Notes: generated by a model from the sequence alone, not told the origin. 64,000 nucleotides of DNA from Natronoflexus pectinivorans (GCF_004345615.1 NZ_SLWK01000001.1:682001-746000); one strand, 5' to 3'; shown: positions 45,476 through 56,719, counted from the stretch's first letter. Translations and numbers: made by a program.

Positions 45476-46207
45476 ATGAATAATGTAATTTGTATTAAGT
45501 GGGGGACAAAATTTGATCCAGAATACATCAACAGACTCTATTCCATGGTTAAACGTAATTTAACTTTGGATTTTAGATTCGTATGTTTAACCGATGATGG
45601 CAATGGAATCGATCCTGCAATTGAGGTAAAAGACATACCACAAACCGGCATCAGTGACTTTGATGAGAGAAAACCATGGGTATTTGGACATGGATGGCTA
45701 AAAGTGGCCAGTTTTGTTGAAAAGCTGCACGACCTTGAGGGTCCAACCCTGTTTTTAGACCTCGACGTGGTGATTGTAGATAATATTGATTGCCTTTTTC
45801 AGGAAGAAGGCGAATTTTTAGTTATCAAAGAGTGGGATAAGAAAGATGTAACAGGGAACACTTCTGTTTACCGTTTCAATGCCGGAACGCACTCAGATGC
45901 TCTGGAGTACCTTAACAATAATATGAAAAAAGTTCTCTCATCGGTCAGAAACGAACAGGAATTTATTACCGGATATATGGCATCTCAAGGCAAAATAAAA
46001 TATTGGCCGGCCGAGTGGTGCGTAAGTTTTAAAAGACATTGTTTGCCAAAACCACTGGGTTGGTTTGGAACGGCTGAAATTCCTGAAAACTCAAAAGTTA
46101 TTGTCTTCCATGGAAAACCAAATCCACCGGAAGCAATTAAAGGCATCAGTGGAAAATGGTACCGTCGCGTAGCTCCGGTAAAATGGATAGAAGAATATTG
46201 GAAATAA
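45476..46207 (+). CDS. Glycosyltransferase, GT-A-like
   Basis: From ATG 45476, 243 residues; an upstream in-frame start overlaps the Stealth stop and adds 21 residues without family character. It has the DxD-type metal motif TLFLDLDVVIVDNID, preceded by RFVCLTDDGNGIDP and followed by FNAGTHSDALEYLNNN, as in small polysaccharide glycosyltransferases whose donor is a nucleotide sugar. It ends four bases before the second Stealth gene. The trio likely builds one glycan or phosphoglycan. Confidence 0.85.
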   Translation: MNNVICIKWGTKFDPEYINRLYSMVKRNLTLDFRFVCLTDDGNGIDPAIEVKDIPQTGISDFDERKPWVFGHGWLKVASFVEKLHDLEGPTLFLDLDVVIVDNIDCLFQEEGEFLVIKEWDKKDVTGNTSVYRFNAGTHSDALEYLNNNMKKVLSSVRNEQEFITGYMASQGKIKYWPAEWCVSFKRHCLPKPLGWFGTAEIPENSKVIVFHGKPNPPEAIKGISGKWYRRVAPVKWIEEYWK

Positions 46208-46211
46208 AACA

Positions 46212-47201
46212 ATGATCAAAGATTCCATAGATGCGGTAATTACATGGGTTGACGGAAATGATCCACAGCATAAGAAAAAATTAGCTGCCTGTATAGGGCA
46301 GCTAAATATTCAAACAGAATCGGCTCATCCCACAAGGTTTAATGAAGTTGGAGAGTTTGAATTCTGTATTGCTTCATTACTGCGTTTTGCTCCCTGGTTG
46401 CGAAAAATCTTCATAGTCACCGATAATCAATTTCCCGGTTTTTGGAATCAAATCCAAAAATCCCGATTTGCCGAGAAAATTGAACTGGTAAGTCATGAAA
46501 TAATTTTTAATGGTTATGAAGATGTTCTACCGACATTTAACTGCAGATCAATATTTACCCTTCTGTGGCGTATTCCGGGATTATCTGAACAATACATATA
46601 TCTGGACGATGATTTTATTCTCTTGAATCCGGTCTCTCCAAAAGATTTCTTTAATGAGAGTAAAATCATCTTACGCGGGAAATGGGAATTACAACAGAAA
46701 TACAGATTGTTAGAAAGATTTCCTTTCTTTATGAATTCTGGAATAAAACCATTAGAAAGAGCCGGAAATCGTCGTGGCCAGGCCTTCGCCGCTGAAAAAG
46801 CAGGATATAAAAGAAAATATTTCAGAGCACCACATACTCCTCATCCTCAACTGGTTTCACTTCAAGAAGAATTTTACAAAAATAACCCCGAGGAGATTTC
46901 AAAAAACATAAAATATAAGTTTAGATCCGAACAACAGTATGTGCCTACTGCTTTAACGACACATATTGCCTTGAAAAAAAATAAAGCGGAAGTCGTTGCT
47001 TCTAACTCAACCATGCGATTGAAGATGGATAAGATATCCACCTTAAGACTTAAATTAAGTTTGTGGTTTGCTGATAAAAAATTAAAAAAGTTTCTGTTTG
47101 GATGTTTTCAAAGTCTGGATTTAGCGAGCCATAAGAATAAGAAAATTCTTATAGACTGGCTTACCAACAGGATAGGCTCTTTGTCAAAAGTTCTTGAATA
47201 G
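46212..47201 (+). CDS. Stealth-family sugar-phosphate transferase (second copy)
   Basis: A 329-residue paralogue of the protein at 44400. The same motifs recur in order: AVITWVDGNDPQHKKKL, TRFNEVGEFEFCIASLLRFAPWLRKIFIVTD, GLSEQYIYLDDDFILL, TPHPQLVSLQEEFY and RSEQQYVPTALTTHIALK. Two such enzymes separated by a glycosyltransferase suggest alternating phosphodiester and glycosidic linkages in one polymer, which is inference. Its stop is three bases from the convergent atpC stop, with no obvious terminator. Confidence 0.9.
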   Translation: MIKDSIDAVITWVDGNDPQHKKKLAACIGQLNIQTESAHPTRFNEVGEFEFCIASLLRFAPWLRKIFIVTDNQFPGFWNQIQKSRFAEKIELVSHEIIFNGYEDVLPTFNCRSIFTLLWRIPGLSEQYIYLDDDFILLNPVSPKDFFNESKIILRGKWELQQKYRLLERFPFFMNSGIKPLERAGNRRGQAFAAEKAGYKRKYFRAPHTPHPQLVSLQEEFYKNNPEEISKNIKYKFRSEQQYVPTALTTHIALKKNKAEVVASNSTMRLKMDKISTLRLKLSLWFADKKLKKFLFGCFQSLDLASHKNKKILIDWLTNRIGSLSKVLE

Positions 47202-47204
47202 ATT

Positions 47205-49000
<1,796 letters not shown>

Positions 49001-49088
49001 TTAATATTAAAACATGAGGTATAAGTTACAAAATAATTTTGTTAAAAAACGGATCTCCCTTAAAATCATTCACATTATCGATATTCAT

Positions 49089-50066
49089 TTATCGTGAACG
49101 TTCCATTAACTGATGGGCAAAACCGGCCAATTCCTGATTAAGAGACTGATCACCTTTTATTTTGGATAAAAAATCCAACGATTTTTTATAGTGGTCATCC
49201 ATCAGCTTTTTGGCATTAGTAGAAACGTTTGCTTCCTCATAAAGGTTACGAACAGCTGATACTTTTTCATCCCGGTTAAATTCTTTTTTATTCAACCATT
49301 TGTATAACTCTTTTAAAGATGAACCTTTAAGTTGGTTTTGTGCATTGATAAGAAGAAATGTTTTTTTATTGGAAGTGATATCTCCCCCAATTTCCTTTCC
49401 AAATGTTTGGCTATCGCCAAACACATCCAACCAATCGTCCTGCAATTGAAATGATATCCCCAAATGAATCCCGTAATTATATAAAAGATCGGCATCATCC
49501 GGATCGGCACCTCCTACCATTGCGCCAGTTTTTAAACTGGCACCCAATAAAACAGCCGTCTTTAGCCTGATCATCTCTATATACTCTTCTTCGGTCACAT
49601 CATCCCGTGTTTCAAACTCCATATCGTATTGCTGTCCTTCACAAACCTCCATCGCAGTAACACTAAAAAGATCCAGAACAGGTTTCAGAATCTGATCCGG
49701 AGTTTGAAGCATTAACTGATATGCTTTGATAAGCATAGCATCGCCGGACAAAATGGCTGTATTGGCATTCCACTTTTCATGAACAGTCGGATGGTTTCGA
49801 CGCATGTCCGATCCATCCATAAAATCATCATGTAATAAAGTAAAGTTATGAAAAACCTCAAGACCTATGGCAGGCGAAATGCATTGGTTAATTCTGGATT
49901 CATCGAATAAAGCACAACCGGCAAGACACAAGGCAGGGCGAATGCGCTTACCGCCTAATGACAATATGTATGATACAGGAGCATACAATCCCGATGGCTC
50001 TTTGTCTGTTATTAAATATTGTATGGCTCTTTCCGATTGTTCGATAAATTCAGTTATTCTGGTCAT
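49089..50066 (-). CDS. Polyprenyl diphosphate synthase
   Basis: Adds isopentenyl units to an allylic diphosphate in isoprenoid synthesis. The 325 residues have the two aspartate-rich motifs LLHDDFMDGSDMRR and FQLQDDWLDVFGD, and a lysine-rich early segment (SLGGKRIRPAL). The Phe five residues before the first motif is compatible with a farnesyl or geranylgeranyl product, but chain length cannot be fixed by reading. It is next to an MMPL-type exporter in the same direction. Confidence 0.92.
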   Translation of the reverse strand: MTRITEFIEQSERAIQYLITDKEPSGLYAPVSYILSLGGKRIRPALCLAGCALFDESRINQCISPAIGLEVFHNFTLLHDDFMDGSDMRRNHPTVHEKWNANTAILSGDAMLIKAYQLMLQTPDQILKPVLDLFSVTAMEVCEGQQYDMEFETRDDVTEEEYIEMIRLKTAVLLGASLKTGAMVGGADPDDADLLYNYGIHLGISFQLQDDWLDVFGDSQTFGKEIGGDITSNKKTFLLINAQNQLKGSSLKELYKWLNKKEFNRDEKVSAVRNLYEEANVSTNAKKLMDDHYKKSLDFLSKIKGDQSLNQELAGFAHQLMERSR

Positions 50067-50192
50067 TATTCCTGTTTTTGGGTTTTTTAAAACTTAGAAT
50101 CTTTCTGAAAATTCTATATTGGATCTTGTAACTAAAAGTAAATACTGCAAAATAAAAAAAATACAAGTCATTTGCTATCTCGCAGGTTCATT

Positions 50193-52607
50193 TTAGTCAT
50201 CAACTTGCTCTTTTTGATTCTTGCGTTCAATTACCAGGTCATCTATTTCAATATCTTCATCCTCGTTATAAATAGCAAGCAGAGGCTCCTTAAAAGATTC
50301 ATTCGTAATGAATTTTTCAAGAGTGAGTAAAATGGATGGCAATAAAATCAAATTGGAAAACAAAGCAATAAGTAAAGTGAAGGCAACAAGCAAACCAAGT
50401 GCAACTGTACCGCCAAAATCTGACAGGCTGAATACCCCAAAACCGAAGAATAGTATTATTGATGTATAGATCATACTTAAGCCGGTTTCCTTCGTTGCTA
50501 TAACAACAGCAGCTCTTATACTCCAGTTGGTTTCACTCAGTTCCTGCCGATATTTTGCCAAAAAGTGGATGGTATCATCCACTGAAATTCCAAACGCAAT
50601 GCTAAAAACCAAAATGGTTGAAGGCTTAATGGGAATTCCGAAATAACCCATCAATGCAGCTGTCATTAACAGCGGTATGATATTTGGGATCAGCGAAACC
50701 AAAACCATCCTCTTTGAACTGAACATCCAGGCCATGAATGTAGCAATTAACAAAACTGCGATGGAGAGACTGATGAACAAGTTTCTAACCAAATAATTGG
50801 TTCCTTTAAAAAACACCACACTAGCGCCCGTAATTAGACTTTCATACTCATCCGGCGGAAAAATTTCTTCGATGGTGTTCCTTACGCTTTGTTCCAAAGC
50901 TTCCATCCTCGTTGTACCCACATCTTCCATTCTCAGGCTAATCCTTGCCATTTGTCTGGCAGAATCTATAAACGAATACATCAATCCCGAACCCTCTCCA
51001 TTATCGCTACCTCGGGCTTGCATATGCGACAAAATAAAGTTGCGATCCATAGCCGTGGGTATGGCATAATGAAATTCCGATCCGTTGTAATATGCCTGTC
51101 TGGCAAACTTAATCAACTCTATATAAGATATAGGTCGCGATAACTCATCAATGGAATCCAATCGGCTTTGAAGTAAATCCATCCGTTCCATCATTGACCT
51201 TTGCATAATGGAGTTGGGTCTTCTTGTATCAATCAGAATTTCTAAAGGCATTAATCCGTTGAAATGCTCCTCAAAAAACTTTAAATCTGAGTATAATTGG
51301 TGCTCATGAGGAATATCATCCAACATGTATCCAGTAGTCTGCATGCGGGAAATTCCATATCCTCCTACCATCAGCATGATTCCGGTAATAACAAATACCT
51401 TTGTACGATGATATAATGATACATGGAGGATTTTATTCACCACATTGGAAACAAAAGTCCGGTCAAGATGCTTGATATGCCGCTCTTTTGGATCGGCAAG
51501 AAAGCTGAATATAATGGGAATTAGAAGAAGCGATAATATAAATATCACAATGATATTTATGGCAGCAACAATTCCAAACTCTACGAGTATCCGACTGCTG
51601 GTAAATACAAAGGTGGCAAAACCACTGGCTGTGGTTAAGTTAGTTAAAAAGGTAGCATTCCCTATTTTTCGGATCATCCGTTGCAAAGACTTGATTTTGT
51701 TACCATGGCTCCTAAACTCCTGATGATATTTATTCAGCATGAAAACAGAGTTGGGAATACCAATAACAATAATAAGTGGTGGAATCATTCCCGTAAGAAT
51801 GGTCACCTTAAATCCCAGTATTCCTTGTATACCTAATGCCCAGACAACTGCCGTACCAACAATGAGCATACAAAAAATTACCACCTTAAAGGATTTAAAG
51901 AACAGGAATATTATAAGGGCTGTAATTAAAAGGGTTAAAATAATGAACATATTAAGTTCATATTTCACCATCTCAGCAGTCTCAACACGAATAAAAGGTA
52001 GTCCGGAATATTGGAGTGTTGTACCATTATAACTGTCATATCTGGAACCGGCAGATTTAATCTCTTCAACCAATCGTACTCTTTCGGGGCTTTGCAAAAC
52101 TTCAGTATCGAGCAATAACGCCATTAAATAAGTGTTGGTTTCTCTATTATAAAGGAGGCCATCATAAAATGGTAAACTTTCAAATATTAGCCTTATCGAG
52201 TCCAGATCTTGCTGATATGCTATATCCGAGAAGAGTGGCTGAACACCAAATCTACGTTCCACGGCAATTCGTTTGAGATTATAGCTGTTGGAAATAGAAA
52301 GGACTTCATTAACACCGTCAATTGCTCTGAGTTCATCAGTTAGTTTTAACCATCGGTTAAAATGATTGATATCAAAAAATTGCTCATCCTGGACACCAAG
52401 AACTATAATGTTTCCCTCGTCACCAAACAATTCAGCAAAACGTTCATATTCTAGATAGGCCGGATCATCTTCAGGAAGCAATGGAGCATACTGATATGAC
52501 ATCTCAATTCGTTGAGACTGGTAAGCCATAAAAACAGTTATTGCGGCAATAATAAACAGGATAGGCAAGCGATTCTTAAGAATAGTTCTGGCAATGGTTA
52601 CCCACAT
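50193..52607 (-). CDS. MMPL/RND-superfamily exporter
   Basis: An 804-residue membrane protein with the two-fold RND layout: an N-terminal helix, a large external loop (about 40-210), five or six helices including GIPNSVFMLNKYHQEF, a second loop, and again helices with AFGISVDDTIHFLAKYRQEL. The duplicated conserved segment in helix 4 differs between halves: the first has NS, the second DD. Members export lipids or other hydrophobic compounds, or are HpnN-like hopanoid transporters. No adaptor or TolC gene accompanies it. Substrate unknown. Confidence 0.85.
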   Translation of the reverse strand: MWVTIARTILKNRLPILFIIAAITVFMAYQSQRIEMSYQYAPLLPEDDPAYLEYERFAELFGDEGNIIVLGVQDEQFFDINHFNRWLKLTDELRAIDGVNEVLSISNSYNLKRIAVERRFGVQPLFSDIAYQQDLDSIRLIFESLPFYDGLLYNRETNTYLMALLLDTEVLQSPERVRLVEEIKSAGSRYDSYNGTTLQYSGLPFIRVETAEMVKYELNMFIILTLLITALIIFLFFKSFKVVIFCMLIVGTAVVWALGIQGILGFKVTILTGMIPPLIIVIGIPNSVFMLNKYHQEFRSHGNKIKSLQRMIRKIGNATFLTNLTTASGFATFVFTSSRILVEFGIVAAINIIVIFILSLLLIPIIFSFLADPKERHIKHLDRTFVSNVVNKILHVSLYHRTKVFVITGIMLMVGGYGISRMQTTGYMLDDIPHEHQLYSDLKFFEEHFNGLMPLEILIDTRRPNSIMQRSMMERMDLLQSRLDSIDELSRPISYIELIKFARQAYYNGSEFHYAIPTAMDRNFILSHMQARGSDNGEGSGLMYSFIDSARQMARISLRMEDVGTTRMEALEQSVRNTIEEIFPPDEYESLITGASVVFFKGTNYLVRNLFISLSIAVLLIATFMAWMFSSKRMVLVSLIPNIIPLLMTAALMGYFGIPIKPSTILVFSIAFGISVDDTIHFLAKYRQELSETNWSIRAAVVIATKETGLSMIYTSIILFFGFGVFSLSDFGGTVALGLLVAFTLLIALFSNLILLPSILLTLEKFITNESFKEPLLAIYNEDEDIEIDDLVIERKNQKEQVDD

Positions 52608-52922
52608 AAAATCAACAAAAAGAAGTTTTTAAACAAATCAACAAAAAATGATGCGAATTTAACGAAAAAATTAATGCCATGATATAGAATTGCTATAGTT
52701 CCAACCTCGTATTTTATAAATAATAAGAATTATTTACATTGTTTTGGAATAATAATTGACAATAAGCCTATTTGTCTGTATTTCTATGCTTTAACATATA
52801 TTTACCGCATCAAGAAATAGCCAAAATTCATGCCACTAATAACAAATTATCAAAAAATAGAAACCAAAAAAGAAGAACTTCGTAATATGACACAGGTAGA
52901 AAGAATATAAAGAACGGGTAAT
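52608..52922 (+). promoter_or_regulatory. Intergenic region with candidate YfiR promoter
   Basis: AT-rich spacer between divergent genes. TTTG at 52771-52774 and TATATTTA at 52797-52804 (seven of eight matches to TAnnTTTG, 22 bases apart) could drive the YfiR-like gene with a leader of about 110 bases. Nothing else was recognised. Confidence 0.45.
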
Positions 52923-53438
52923 ATGAAAAAGATTTATTTATTATTATTGCTTTTAACGCTTCCCATGTATACGATGGTTGCACAGGAAGCTCGTTTTAAG
53001 GCAGTTTTTACGCTGAACTTCATCCGCTATATTGGATGGCCTGAGAGTTCACTGCAGGGAGATTTTGTCATCGGGGTGGTCAGAAATCGAGAGGTTGCTG
53101 ATCATATACGAGAACAATCCGAAGGGAAAAAATTTGGCTTTCAGGATATTGTTGTACGTGAGTATCGCAGTATTGATGAGGTTGAAGGTTGCCAGGTAAT
53201 ATTTGTTTCAAATACGACCAACATCAGGGCAAACTCTGATTTGCTGATTGACAAGGCTATTCAAACCAACAGTTTGATTATTGCAGAAGCAGAAGGCGCA
53301 ACAAATCATGGAGCAGCAATTAATTTTGTAATTCGGGATAATGCATTACGTTTTGAGTTACACAGAGCTAATGCTGCCAGAGTAGGACTGCAATTCAGCT
53401 CGCGTCTGGAGGGAATGGCAGCTGCCATAAATCTTTAA
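52923..53438 (+). CDS. YfiR-like periplasmic protein (DUF4154)
   Basis: A 171-residue protein with a signal peptide (MKKIYLLLLLLTLPMYTMVA) and the YfiR/HmsC fold: FKAVFTLNFIRYIGWPESSLQGDFVIGVV, then IDEVEGCQVIFVSNTTN and GAAINFVIRDNALRFELHRANA. In Pseudomonas YfiR restrains a diguanylate cyclase; no cyclase of c-di-GMP is adjacent here. It precedes the chemosensory cluster by 300 bases and ends with a terminator-like hairpin, so the link with chemotaxis is by position only. Confidence 0.85.
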   Translation: MKKIYLLLLLLTLPMYTMVAQEARFKAVFTLNFIRYIGWPESSLQGDFVIGVVRNREVADHIREQSEGKKFGFQDIVVREYRSIDEVEGCQVIFVSNTTNIRANSDLLIDKAIQTNSLIIAEAEGATNHGAAINFVIRDNALRFELHRANAARVGLQFSSRLEGMAAAINL

Positions 53439-53484
53439 TTGACATAGACATTATTACCTAAAGATAGGATGAATTAAGACTGAT

Positions 53485-53526
53485 CCCTTTATTGAAACGG
53501 ATTTAATCGATTTTTTCAATAAAGGG
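53485..53526 (+). terminator. Hairpin downstream of the YfiR-like gene
   Basis: A 13-bp perfect stem (53485-53497 with 53514-53526) around a 16-base loop lies 46 bases past the stop. No T run follows, so terminator function is likely but not certain. Confidence 0.6.
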
Positions 53527-53671
53527 GTTAAGCGTCTGATATAAAATTAGTAACTTGTCGACGTTAATTTATACCTTTATGTAAAATAGATTAATGATTT
53601 TAATTCTCATTGATCTTCAGTCATATTTTAATATTTATTATTTTTAATAATTCATTAAACAATGTGACGGC

Positions 53672-53700
53672 TAATTATTGAACGCAACGTTCAATAATTA
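53672..53700 (+). repeat. 13-bp perfect inverted repeat upstream of the MCP gene
   Basis: Arms 53672-53684 and 53688-53700 are exact reverse complements with a 3-base spacer. The element ends 40 bases before the MCP ATG. It may be an operator for the chemosensory operon or a hairpin in its leader. The remainder of the 53439-53740 spacer holds the hairpin at 53485 and nothing else I recognise. Confidence 0.8.
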
Positions 53701-53740
53701 TTAAAACAGAGTGATAGATAAACTTAAATAAATTAATCAG

Positions 53741-55456
53741 ATGAAGATCAAACTAAACATTGGCCAAAAACTCCTTTATGGGTTTGGACTAATATTAGTC
53801 GTTGTGTTGCTGAATAGCATCTTAACCATTACCACGCTCGTACGAAGTACAAATCTCAACAATCAGGTTACCGGGATTTATAGTCCAACAGTTCAACATT
53901 TAGGTGAACTTGACATGATGATAACTCAAAGTAAGATGCTAATCAGAAACTGGGTTTTTGTTGATAACCAACCAGGAACTCCGGATAAAATCAGGCTAGA
54001 TAATCTTCACAGAGTGGATTGGCCTGAACTTAGAGGAACCATTGAATCTATCACTGAAAGATGGAGGGATCAGGAAGATGTTGAAGAAATTCATGAAATT
54101 TTTAATTCTATTGATTCCATGCTTGCAATGCAAAGGGAAGTAATGGAAAGTCTTGATTCATTCGAAGCATACGAGGATGTAATGATATTCTTCCAAGCTG
54201 AAGACATGGTTATGGAAGGACGGGGAATTATGAGGCTTTCGGATGAAATTGCAGATGATATTTTAGAGCTTTCTAATAAATACAACCAGTTAAATGAAGA
54301 GGCTCTTGGTGACATGCGTGATGCATTTTCTGCCCTTACCTGGGTCGTAATTATTATGGGATTGGTTCTTGTTCTCGCCGCCCTGACTATCGCTTGGATA
54401 CTTTACACTTCTATTGTGCAGCCTCTCACCAAAGGTGTTGAATTTGCAAAGTCTATTGGATCTGGAGACTTAACTGCCAAAGTTGAGGTAGATCAGGAAG
54501 ATGAAATCGGCATCCTTGCAAAAGAGCTAAGCAACATGGCCATAAACCTAAAAAATACGGTTTTGTCTATCAAAGAAAATGCCTCCAGTCTGGTATATTC
54601 TAGCGGCACTGTAAAAAGCAGCTCTATGCAACTGTCCAGAGGCTCTGCCGATCAAGCTGCCTCAGCAGAGGAGGTATCCACTTCCATTGAAGAGATGGTG
54701 GCAAACATTGATCAAAATACAGACAATGCCATTCAAACTGAGAAAATCACTGTTGAAACAGCTAAGGACGTAAATGTTGCCAACGAGTTAAGCTCTGAGG
54801 CAGCTAAAGCAATGAGTGCTATTTCAGAAAAAATATCAATGATCAGTGATATTGCCTTTCAAACCAATATTCTTGCATTAAATGCAGCCGTTGAAGCGGC
54901 CAGAGCGGGAGAACATGGTCGTGGTTTCTCCGTTGTAGCAGCAGAAGTTAGAAAACTTGCTGAAAGAAGTAAAACAGCTGCAGACGAAATTGTAACGTTG
55001 GTAACTAAAGGCCTAAAGGTGTCGCAGGAAGCCGGCGAAAAAGCGCGAATGCTTGTTCCCGACATTGAGAAAACCACTCTTCTGATAAAGGAGATTGCAG
55101 CAGCAAGCATGGAACAAAAGACAGGGGCAGATCAAATAAATCAAGCCATGCAACAGTTGAACATGATCACACAGGAAAATGCCTCTAGTTCTGATGAGCT
55201 TACGCAAAGTTCTGAGCAACTGGCAGATCTTGCAGAAAACCTCCAAAAAGCCGTGAGCTATTTCAAAATTGGCCAGGAAGAAGAACAAGAGATTATCAAG
55301 GAAGCAAAGCAAGAAGCTTCTATTGAAAACAAAATGAGCACAGAGAAAAAGGATCCAGATTCTTCACAGAAGGACAAAGGTAAAGGGATTCAGCAGAAGC
55401 CTAATTTGTCTAATCTGGGAAAAGAGTTTGACCTGGATAACTATGAGAAGTTCTAA
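53741..55456 (+). CDS. Methyl-accepting chemotaxis protein
   Basis: A 571-residue transmembrane chemoreceptor. TM1 is about 9-32 and TM2 about 195-222, with a helical periplasmic sensor of some 160 residues between them (four-helix-bundle type). The HAMP domain follows ([21 protein letters not shown]). The signalling tip [27 protein letters not shown] is fully conserved. After residue 510 comes a charged linker of some 55 residues that ends in NYEKF at the very C-terminus, fitting the aromatic-x-x-aromatic pattern of the CheR/CheB-docking pentapeptide. First gene of the chemosensory cluster; the ligand is unknown. Confidence 0.95.
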   Translation: MKIKLNIGQKLLYGFGLILVVVLLNSILTITTLVRSTNLNNQVTGIYSPTVQHLGELDMMITQSKMLIRNWVFVDNQPGTPDKIRLDNLHRVDWPELRGTIESITERWRDQEDVEEIHEIFNSIDSMLAMQREVMESLDSFEAYEDVMIFFQAEDMVMEGRGIMRLSDEIADDILELSNKYNQLNEEALGDMRDAFSALTWVVIIMGLVLVLAALTIAWILYTSIVQPLTKGVEFAKSIGSGDLTAKVEVDQEDEIGILAKELSNMAINLKNTVLSIKENASSLVYSSGTVKSSSMQLSRGSADQAASAEEVSTSIEEMVANIDQNTDNAIQTEKITVETAKDVNVANELSSEAAKAMSAISEKISMISDIAFQTNILALNAAVEAARAGEHGRGFSVVAAEVRKLAERSKTAADEIVTLVTKGLKVSQEAGEKARMLVPDIEKTTLLIKEIAAASMEQKTGADQINQAMQQLNMITQENASSSDELTQSSEQLADLAENLQKAVSYFKIGQEEEQEIIKEAKQEASIENKMSTEKKDPDSSQKDKGKGIQQKPNLSNLGKEFDLDNYEKF

Positions 55457-55640
55457 ACGCATGTATTTAACGACTTCTTATTATTAAATTGATCAGATAA
55501 TCAAACTCCTGTATTACAAGCTGAAGAAAACTATAATATTTAAACATCGATAACTGACTTAAACAGGTCAAAATTTATTTTGAATTGGGGCACTGTTAAT
55601 AAAGTAGATGTGGTTTCATCAATAAATAAAACGAAACATT

Positions 55641-55949
55641 ATGACAGAAAATTTTAATGTTGACTTTAAGGAGAATAATGGACAATTGGATATTGCTCTA
55701 AGCGGCCAGTTAACCATCAATTCAATTAAAAAGATAACTGAGGAGATAAAAAGCCACATCAAAAATCCAAAATCAGTTAGCGTATTTGTTAATGATGTTG
55801 ACAATATAGACCTGACATTCATACAGTTACTTCAGTCTATAAAAAACAGTGGCAAAAAGAACGGTTATGAGGTAAGCTTTTCGATGAAACTCCCTGAAGA
55901 TTTAAGTGCACTACTTAAAAACGCAGGATTTAGTAATTATATAAATTAA
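55641..55949 (+). CDS. STAS-domain protein in the chemosensory cluster
   Basis: A 102-residue single STAS domain, like SpoIIAA or MlaB. It has ALSGQLTINSIKKITEEI, then VSVFVNDVDNIDLTFIQLLQSI, the segment that in SpoIIAA carries the phosphorylated serine in a DSS motif. Here the corresponding residues read DLT, so the first Ser is replaced by Leu and only a Thr remains. It lies 184 bases after the MCP and 24 before cheY. A partner-switching or adaptor role in the chemosensory array is possible but not shown. Confidence 0.8.
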   Translation: MTENFNVDFKENNGQLDIALSGQLTINSIKKITEEIKSHIKNPKSVSVFVNDVDNIDLTFIQLLQSIKNSGKKNGYEVSFSMKLPEDLSALLKNAGFSNYIN

Positions 55950-55973
55950 AACAATTTAAAACTGCATACAATT

Positions 55974-56339
55974 ATGGCAAAGACCGTACTTATCGTTGAT
56001 GACTCAGAAAGTATCCGGGAAGTAGTAAACTTTACCCTTCAGAACGAAGGTTATGATGTTTTAGTAGGTGTAGATGGTGAAGATGCCTTAAAATTTCTTG
56101 ACGGGCGACATATCGACATCATCATTACCGATTTACACATGCCTAATCTTGATGGCCTGGGTCTGATCAGAAAAGTCAGAGAAATGGAAAATTACAAACA
56201 TATTCCAATTCTTTTTCTAACAACTGAATCACAAGCAGCAAAAAAGATGGAGGCTAAAGAAGCCGGAGCAACAGGATGGATTATTAAACCATTTGTTCCT
56301 GCTAAACTTTTATCAGCAATATCCAGAGTTATTCGTTAA
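55974..56339 (+). CDS. cheY: CheY-like single-domain response regulator
   Basis: A 121-residue receiver domain. Acidic pocket D9-D10, phospho-acceptor D53 (IIITDLHMPNLDG), Thr in FLTTES and Lys in GWIIKPFVPAKL are all present. No output domain, so it is diffusible. It sits in the cluster before the Hpt and cheA genes. Its target is not a flagellar switch visible in this window; gliding or another process is possible. Confidence 0.95.
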   Translation: MAKTVLIVDDSESIREVVNFTLQNEGYDVLVGVDGEDALKFLDGRHIDIIITDLHMPNLDGLGLIRKVREMENYKHIPILFLTTESQAAKKMEAKEAGATGWIIKPFVPAKLLSAISRVIR

Positions 56340-56348
56340 AAGAATCGC

Positions 56349-56684
56349 ATGTTAACAGAAATTAAACAACAATTTTACAAGGAGACACTGCAAGAGCTGA
56401 AAAACATCAGCTCTGATCTATCAGCTCAAGTTATTGAATCTGATAAAAAGTCCTTGCTTGTTGATAGAATCTTTTCTGTTTCGCATCAATTAAGTGGAAC
56501 TGGACCGATGTTGGGTTTTGATATGTCATCAAAAATATCACGTAAACTGGAAAAAACTTTCTACGAGATCCGATCCGGAGAAAAAGAAGTCAGCTTACAA
56601 CTTTTATGGCAAACGAAAAGAACAATAGACTCCATAATTGACTGTATTACTGAAGAAAATCAAACCCAGGTACCACAACAATAA
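56349..56684 (+). CDS. Stand-alone Hpt-domain protein
   Basis: A 111-residue helical protein with the histidine phosphotransfer motif: H46 in SVSHQLSGTGPMLGF, corresponding to HSLKGGGAMFGF in the adjacent CheA P1 domain. The usual Lys two residues after the His is Ser here. It starts nine bases after cheY and is followed by cheA, so it may be a phosphate relay or sink within the system. It could accept phosphate from CheA, from CheY or from another kinase. Confidence 0.82.
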   Translation: MLTEIKQQFYKETLQELKNISSDLSAQVIESDKKSLLVDRIFSVSHQLSGTGPMLGFDMSSKISRKLEKTFYEIRSGEKEVSLQLLWQTKRTIDSIIDCITEENQTQVPQQ

Positions 56685-56719
56685 GGATAAAATCATTTTA
56701 AGGCCAAATTGCAAAATTC

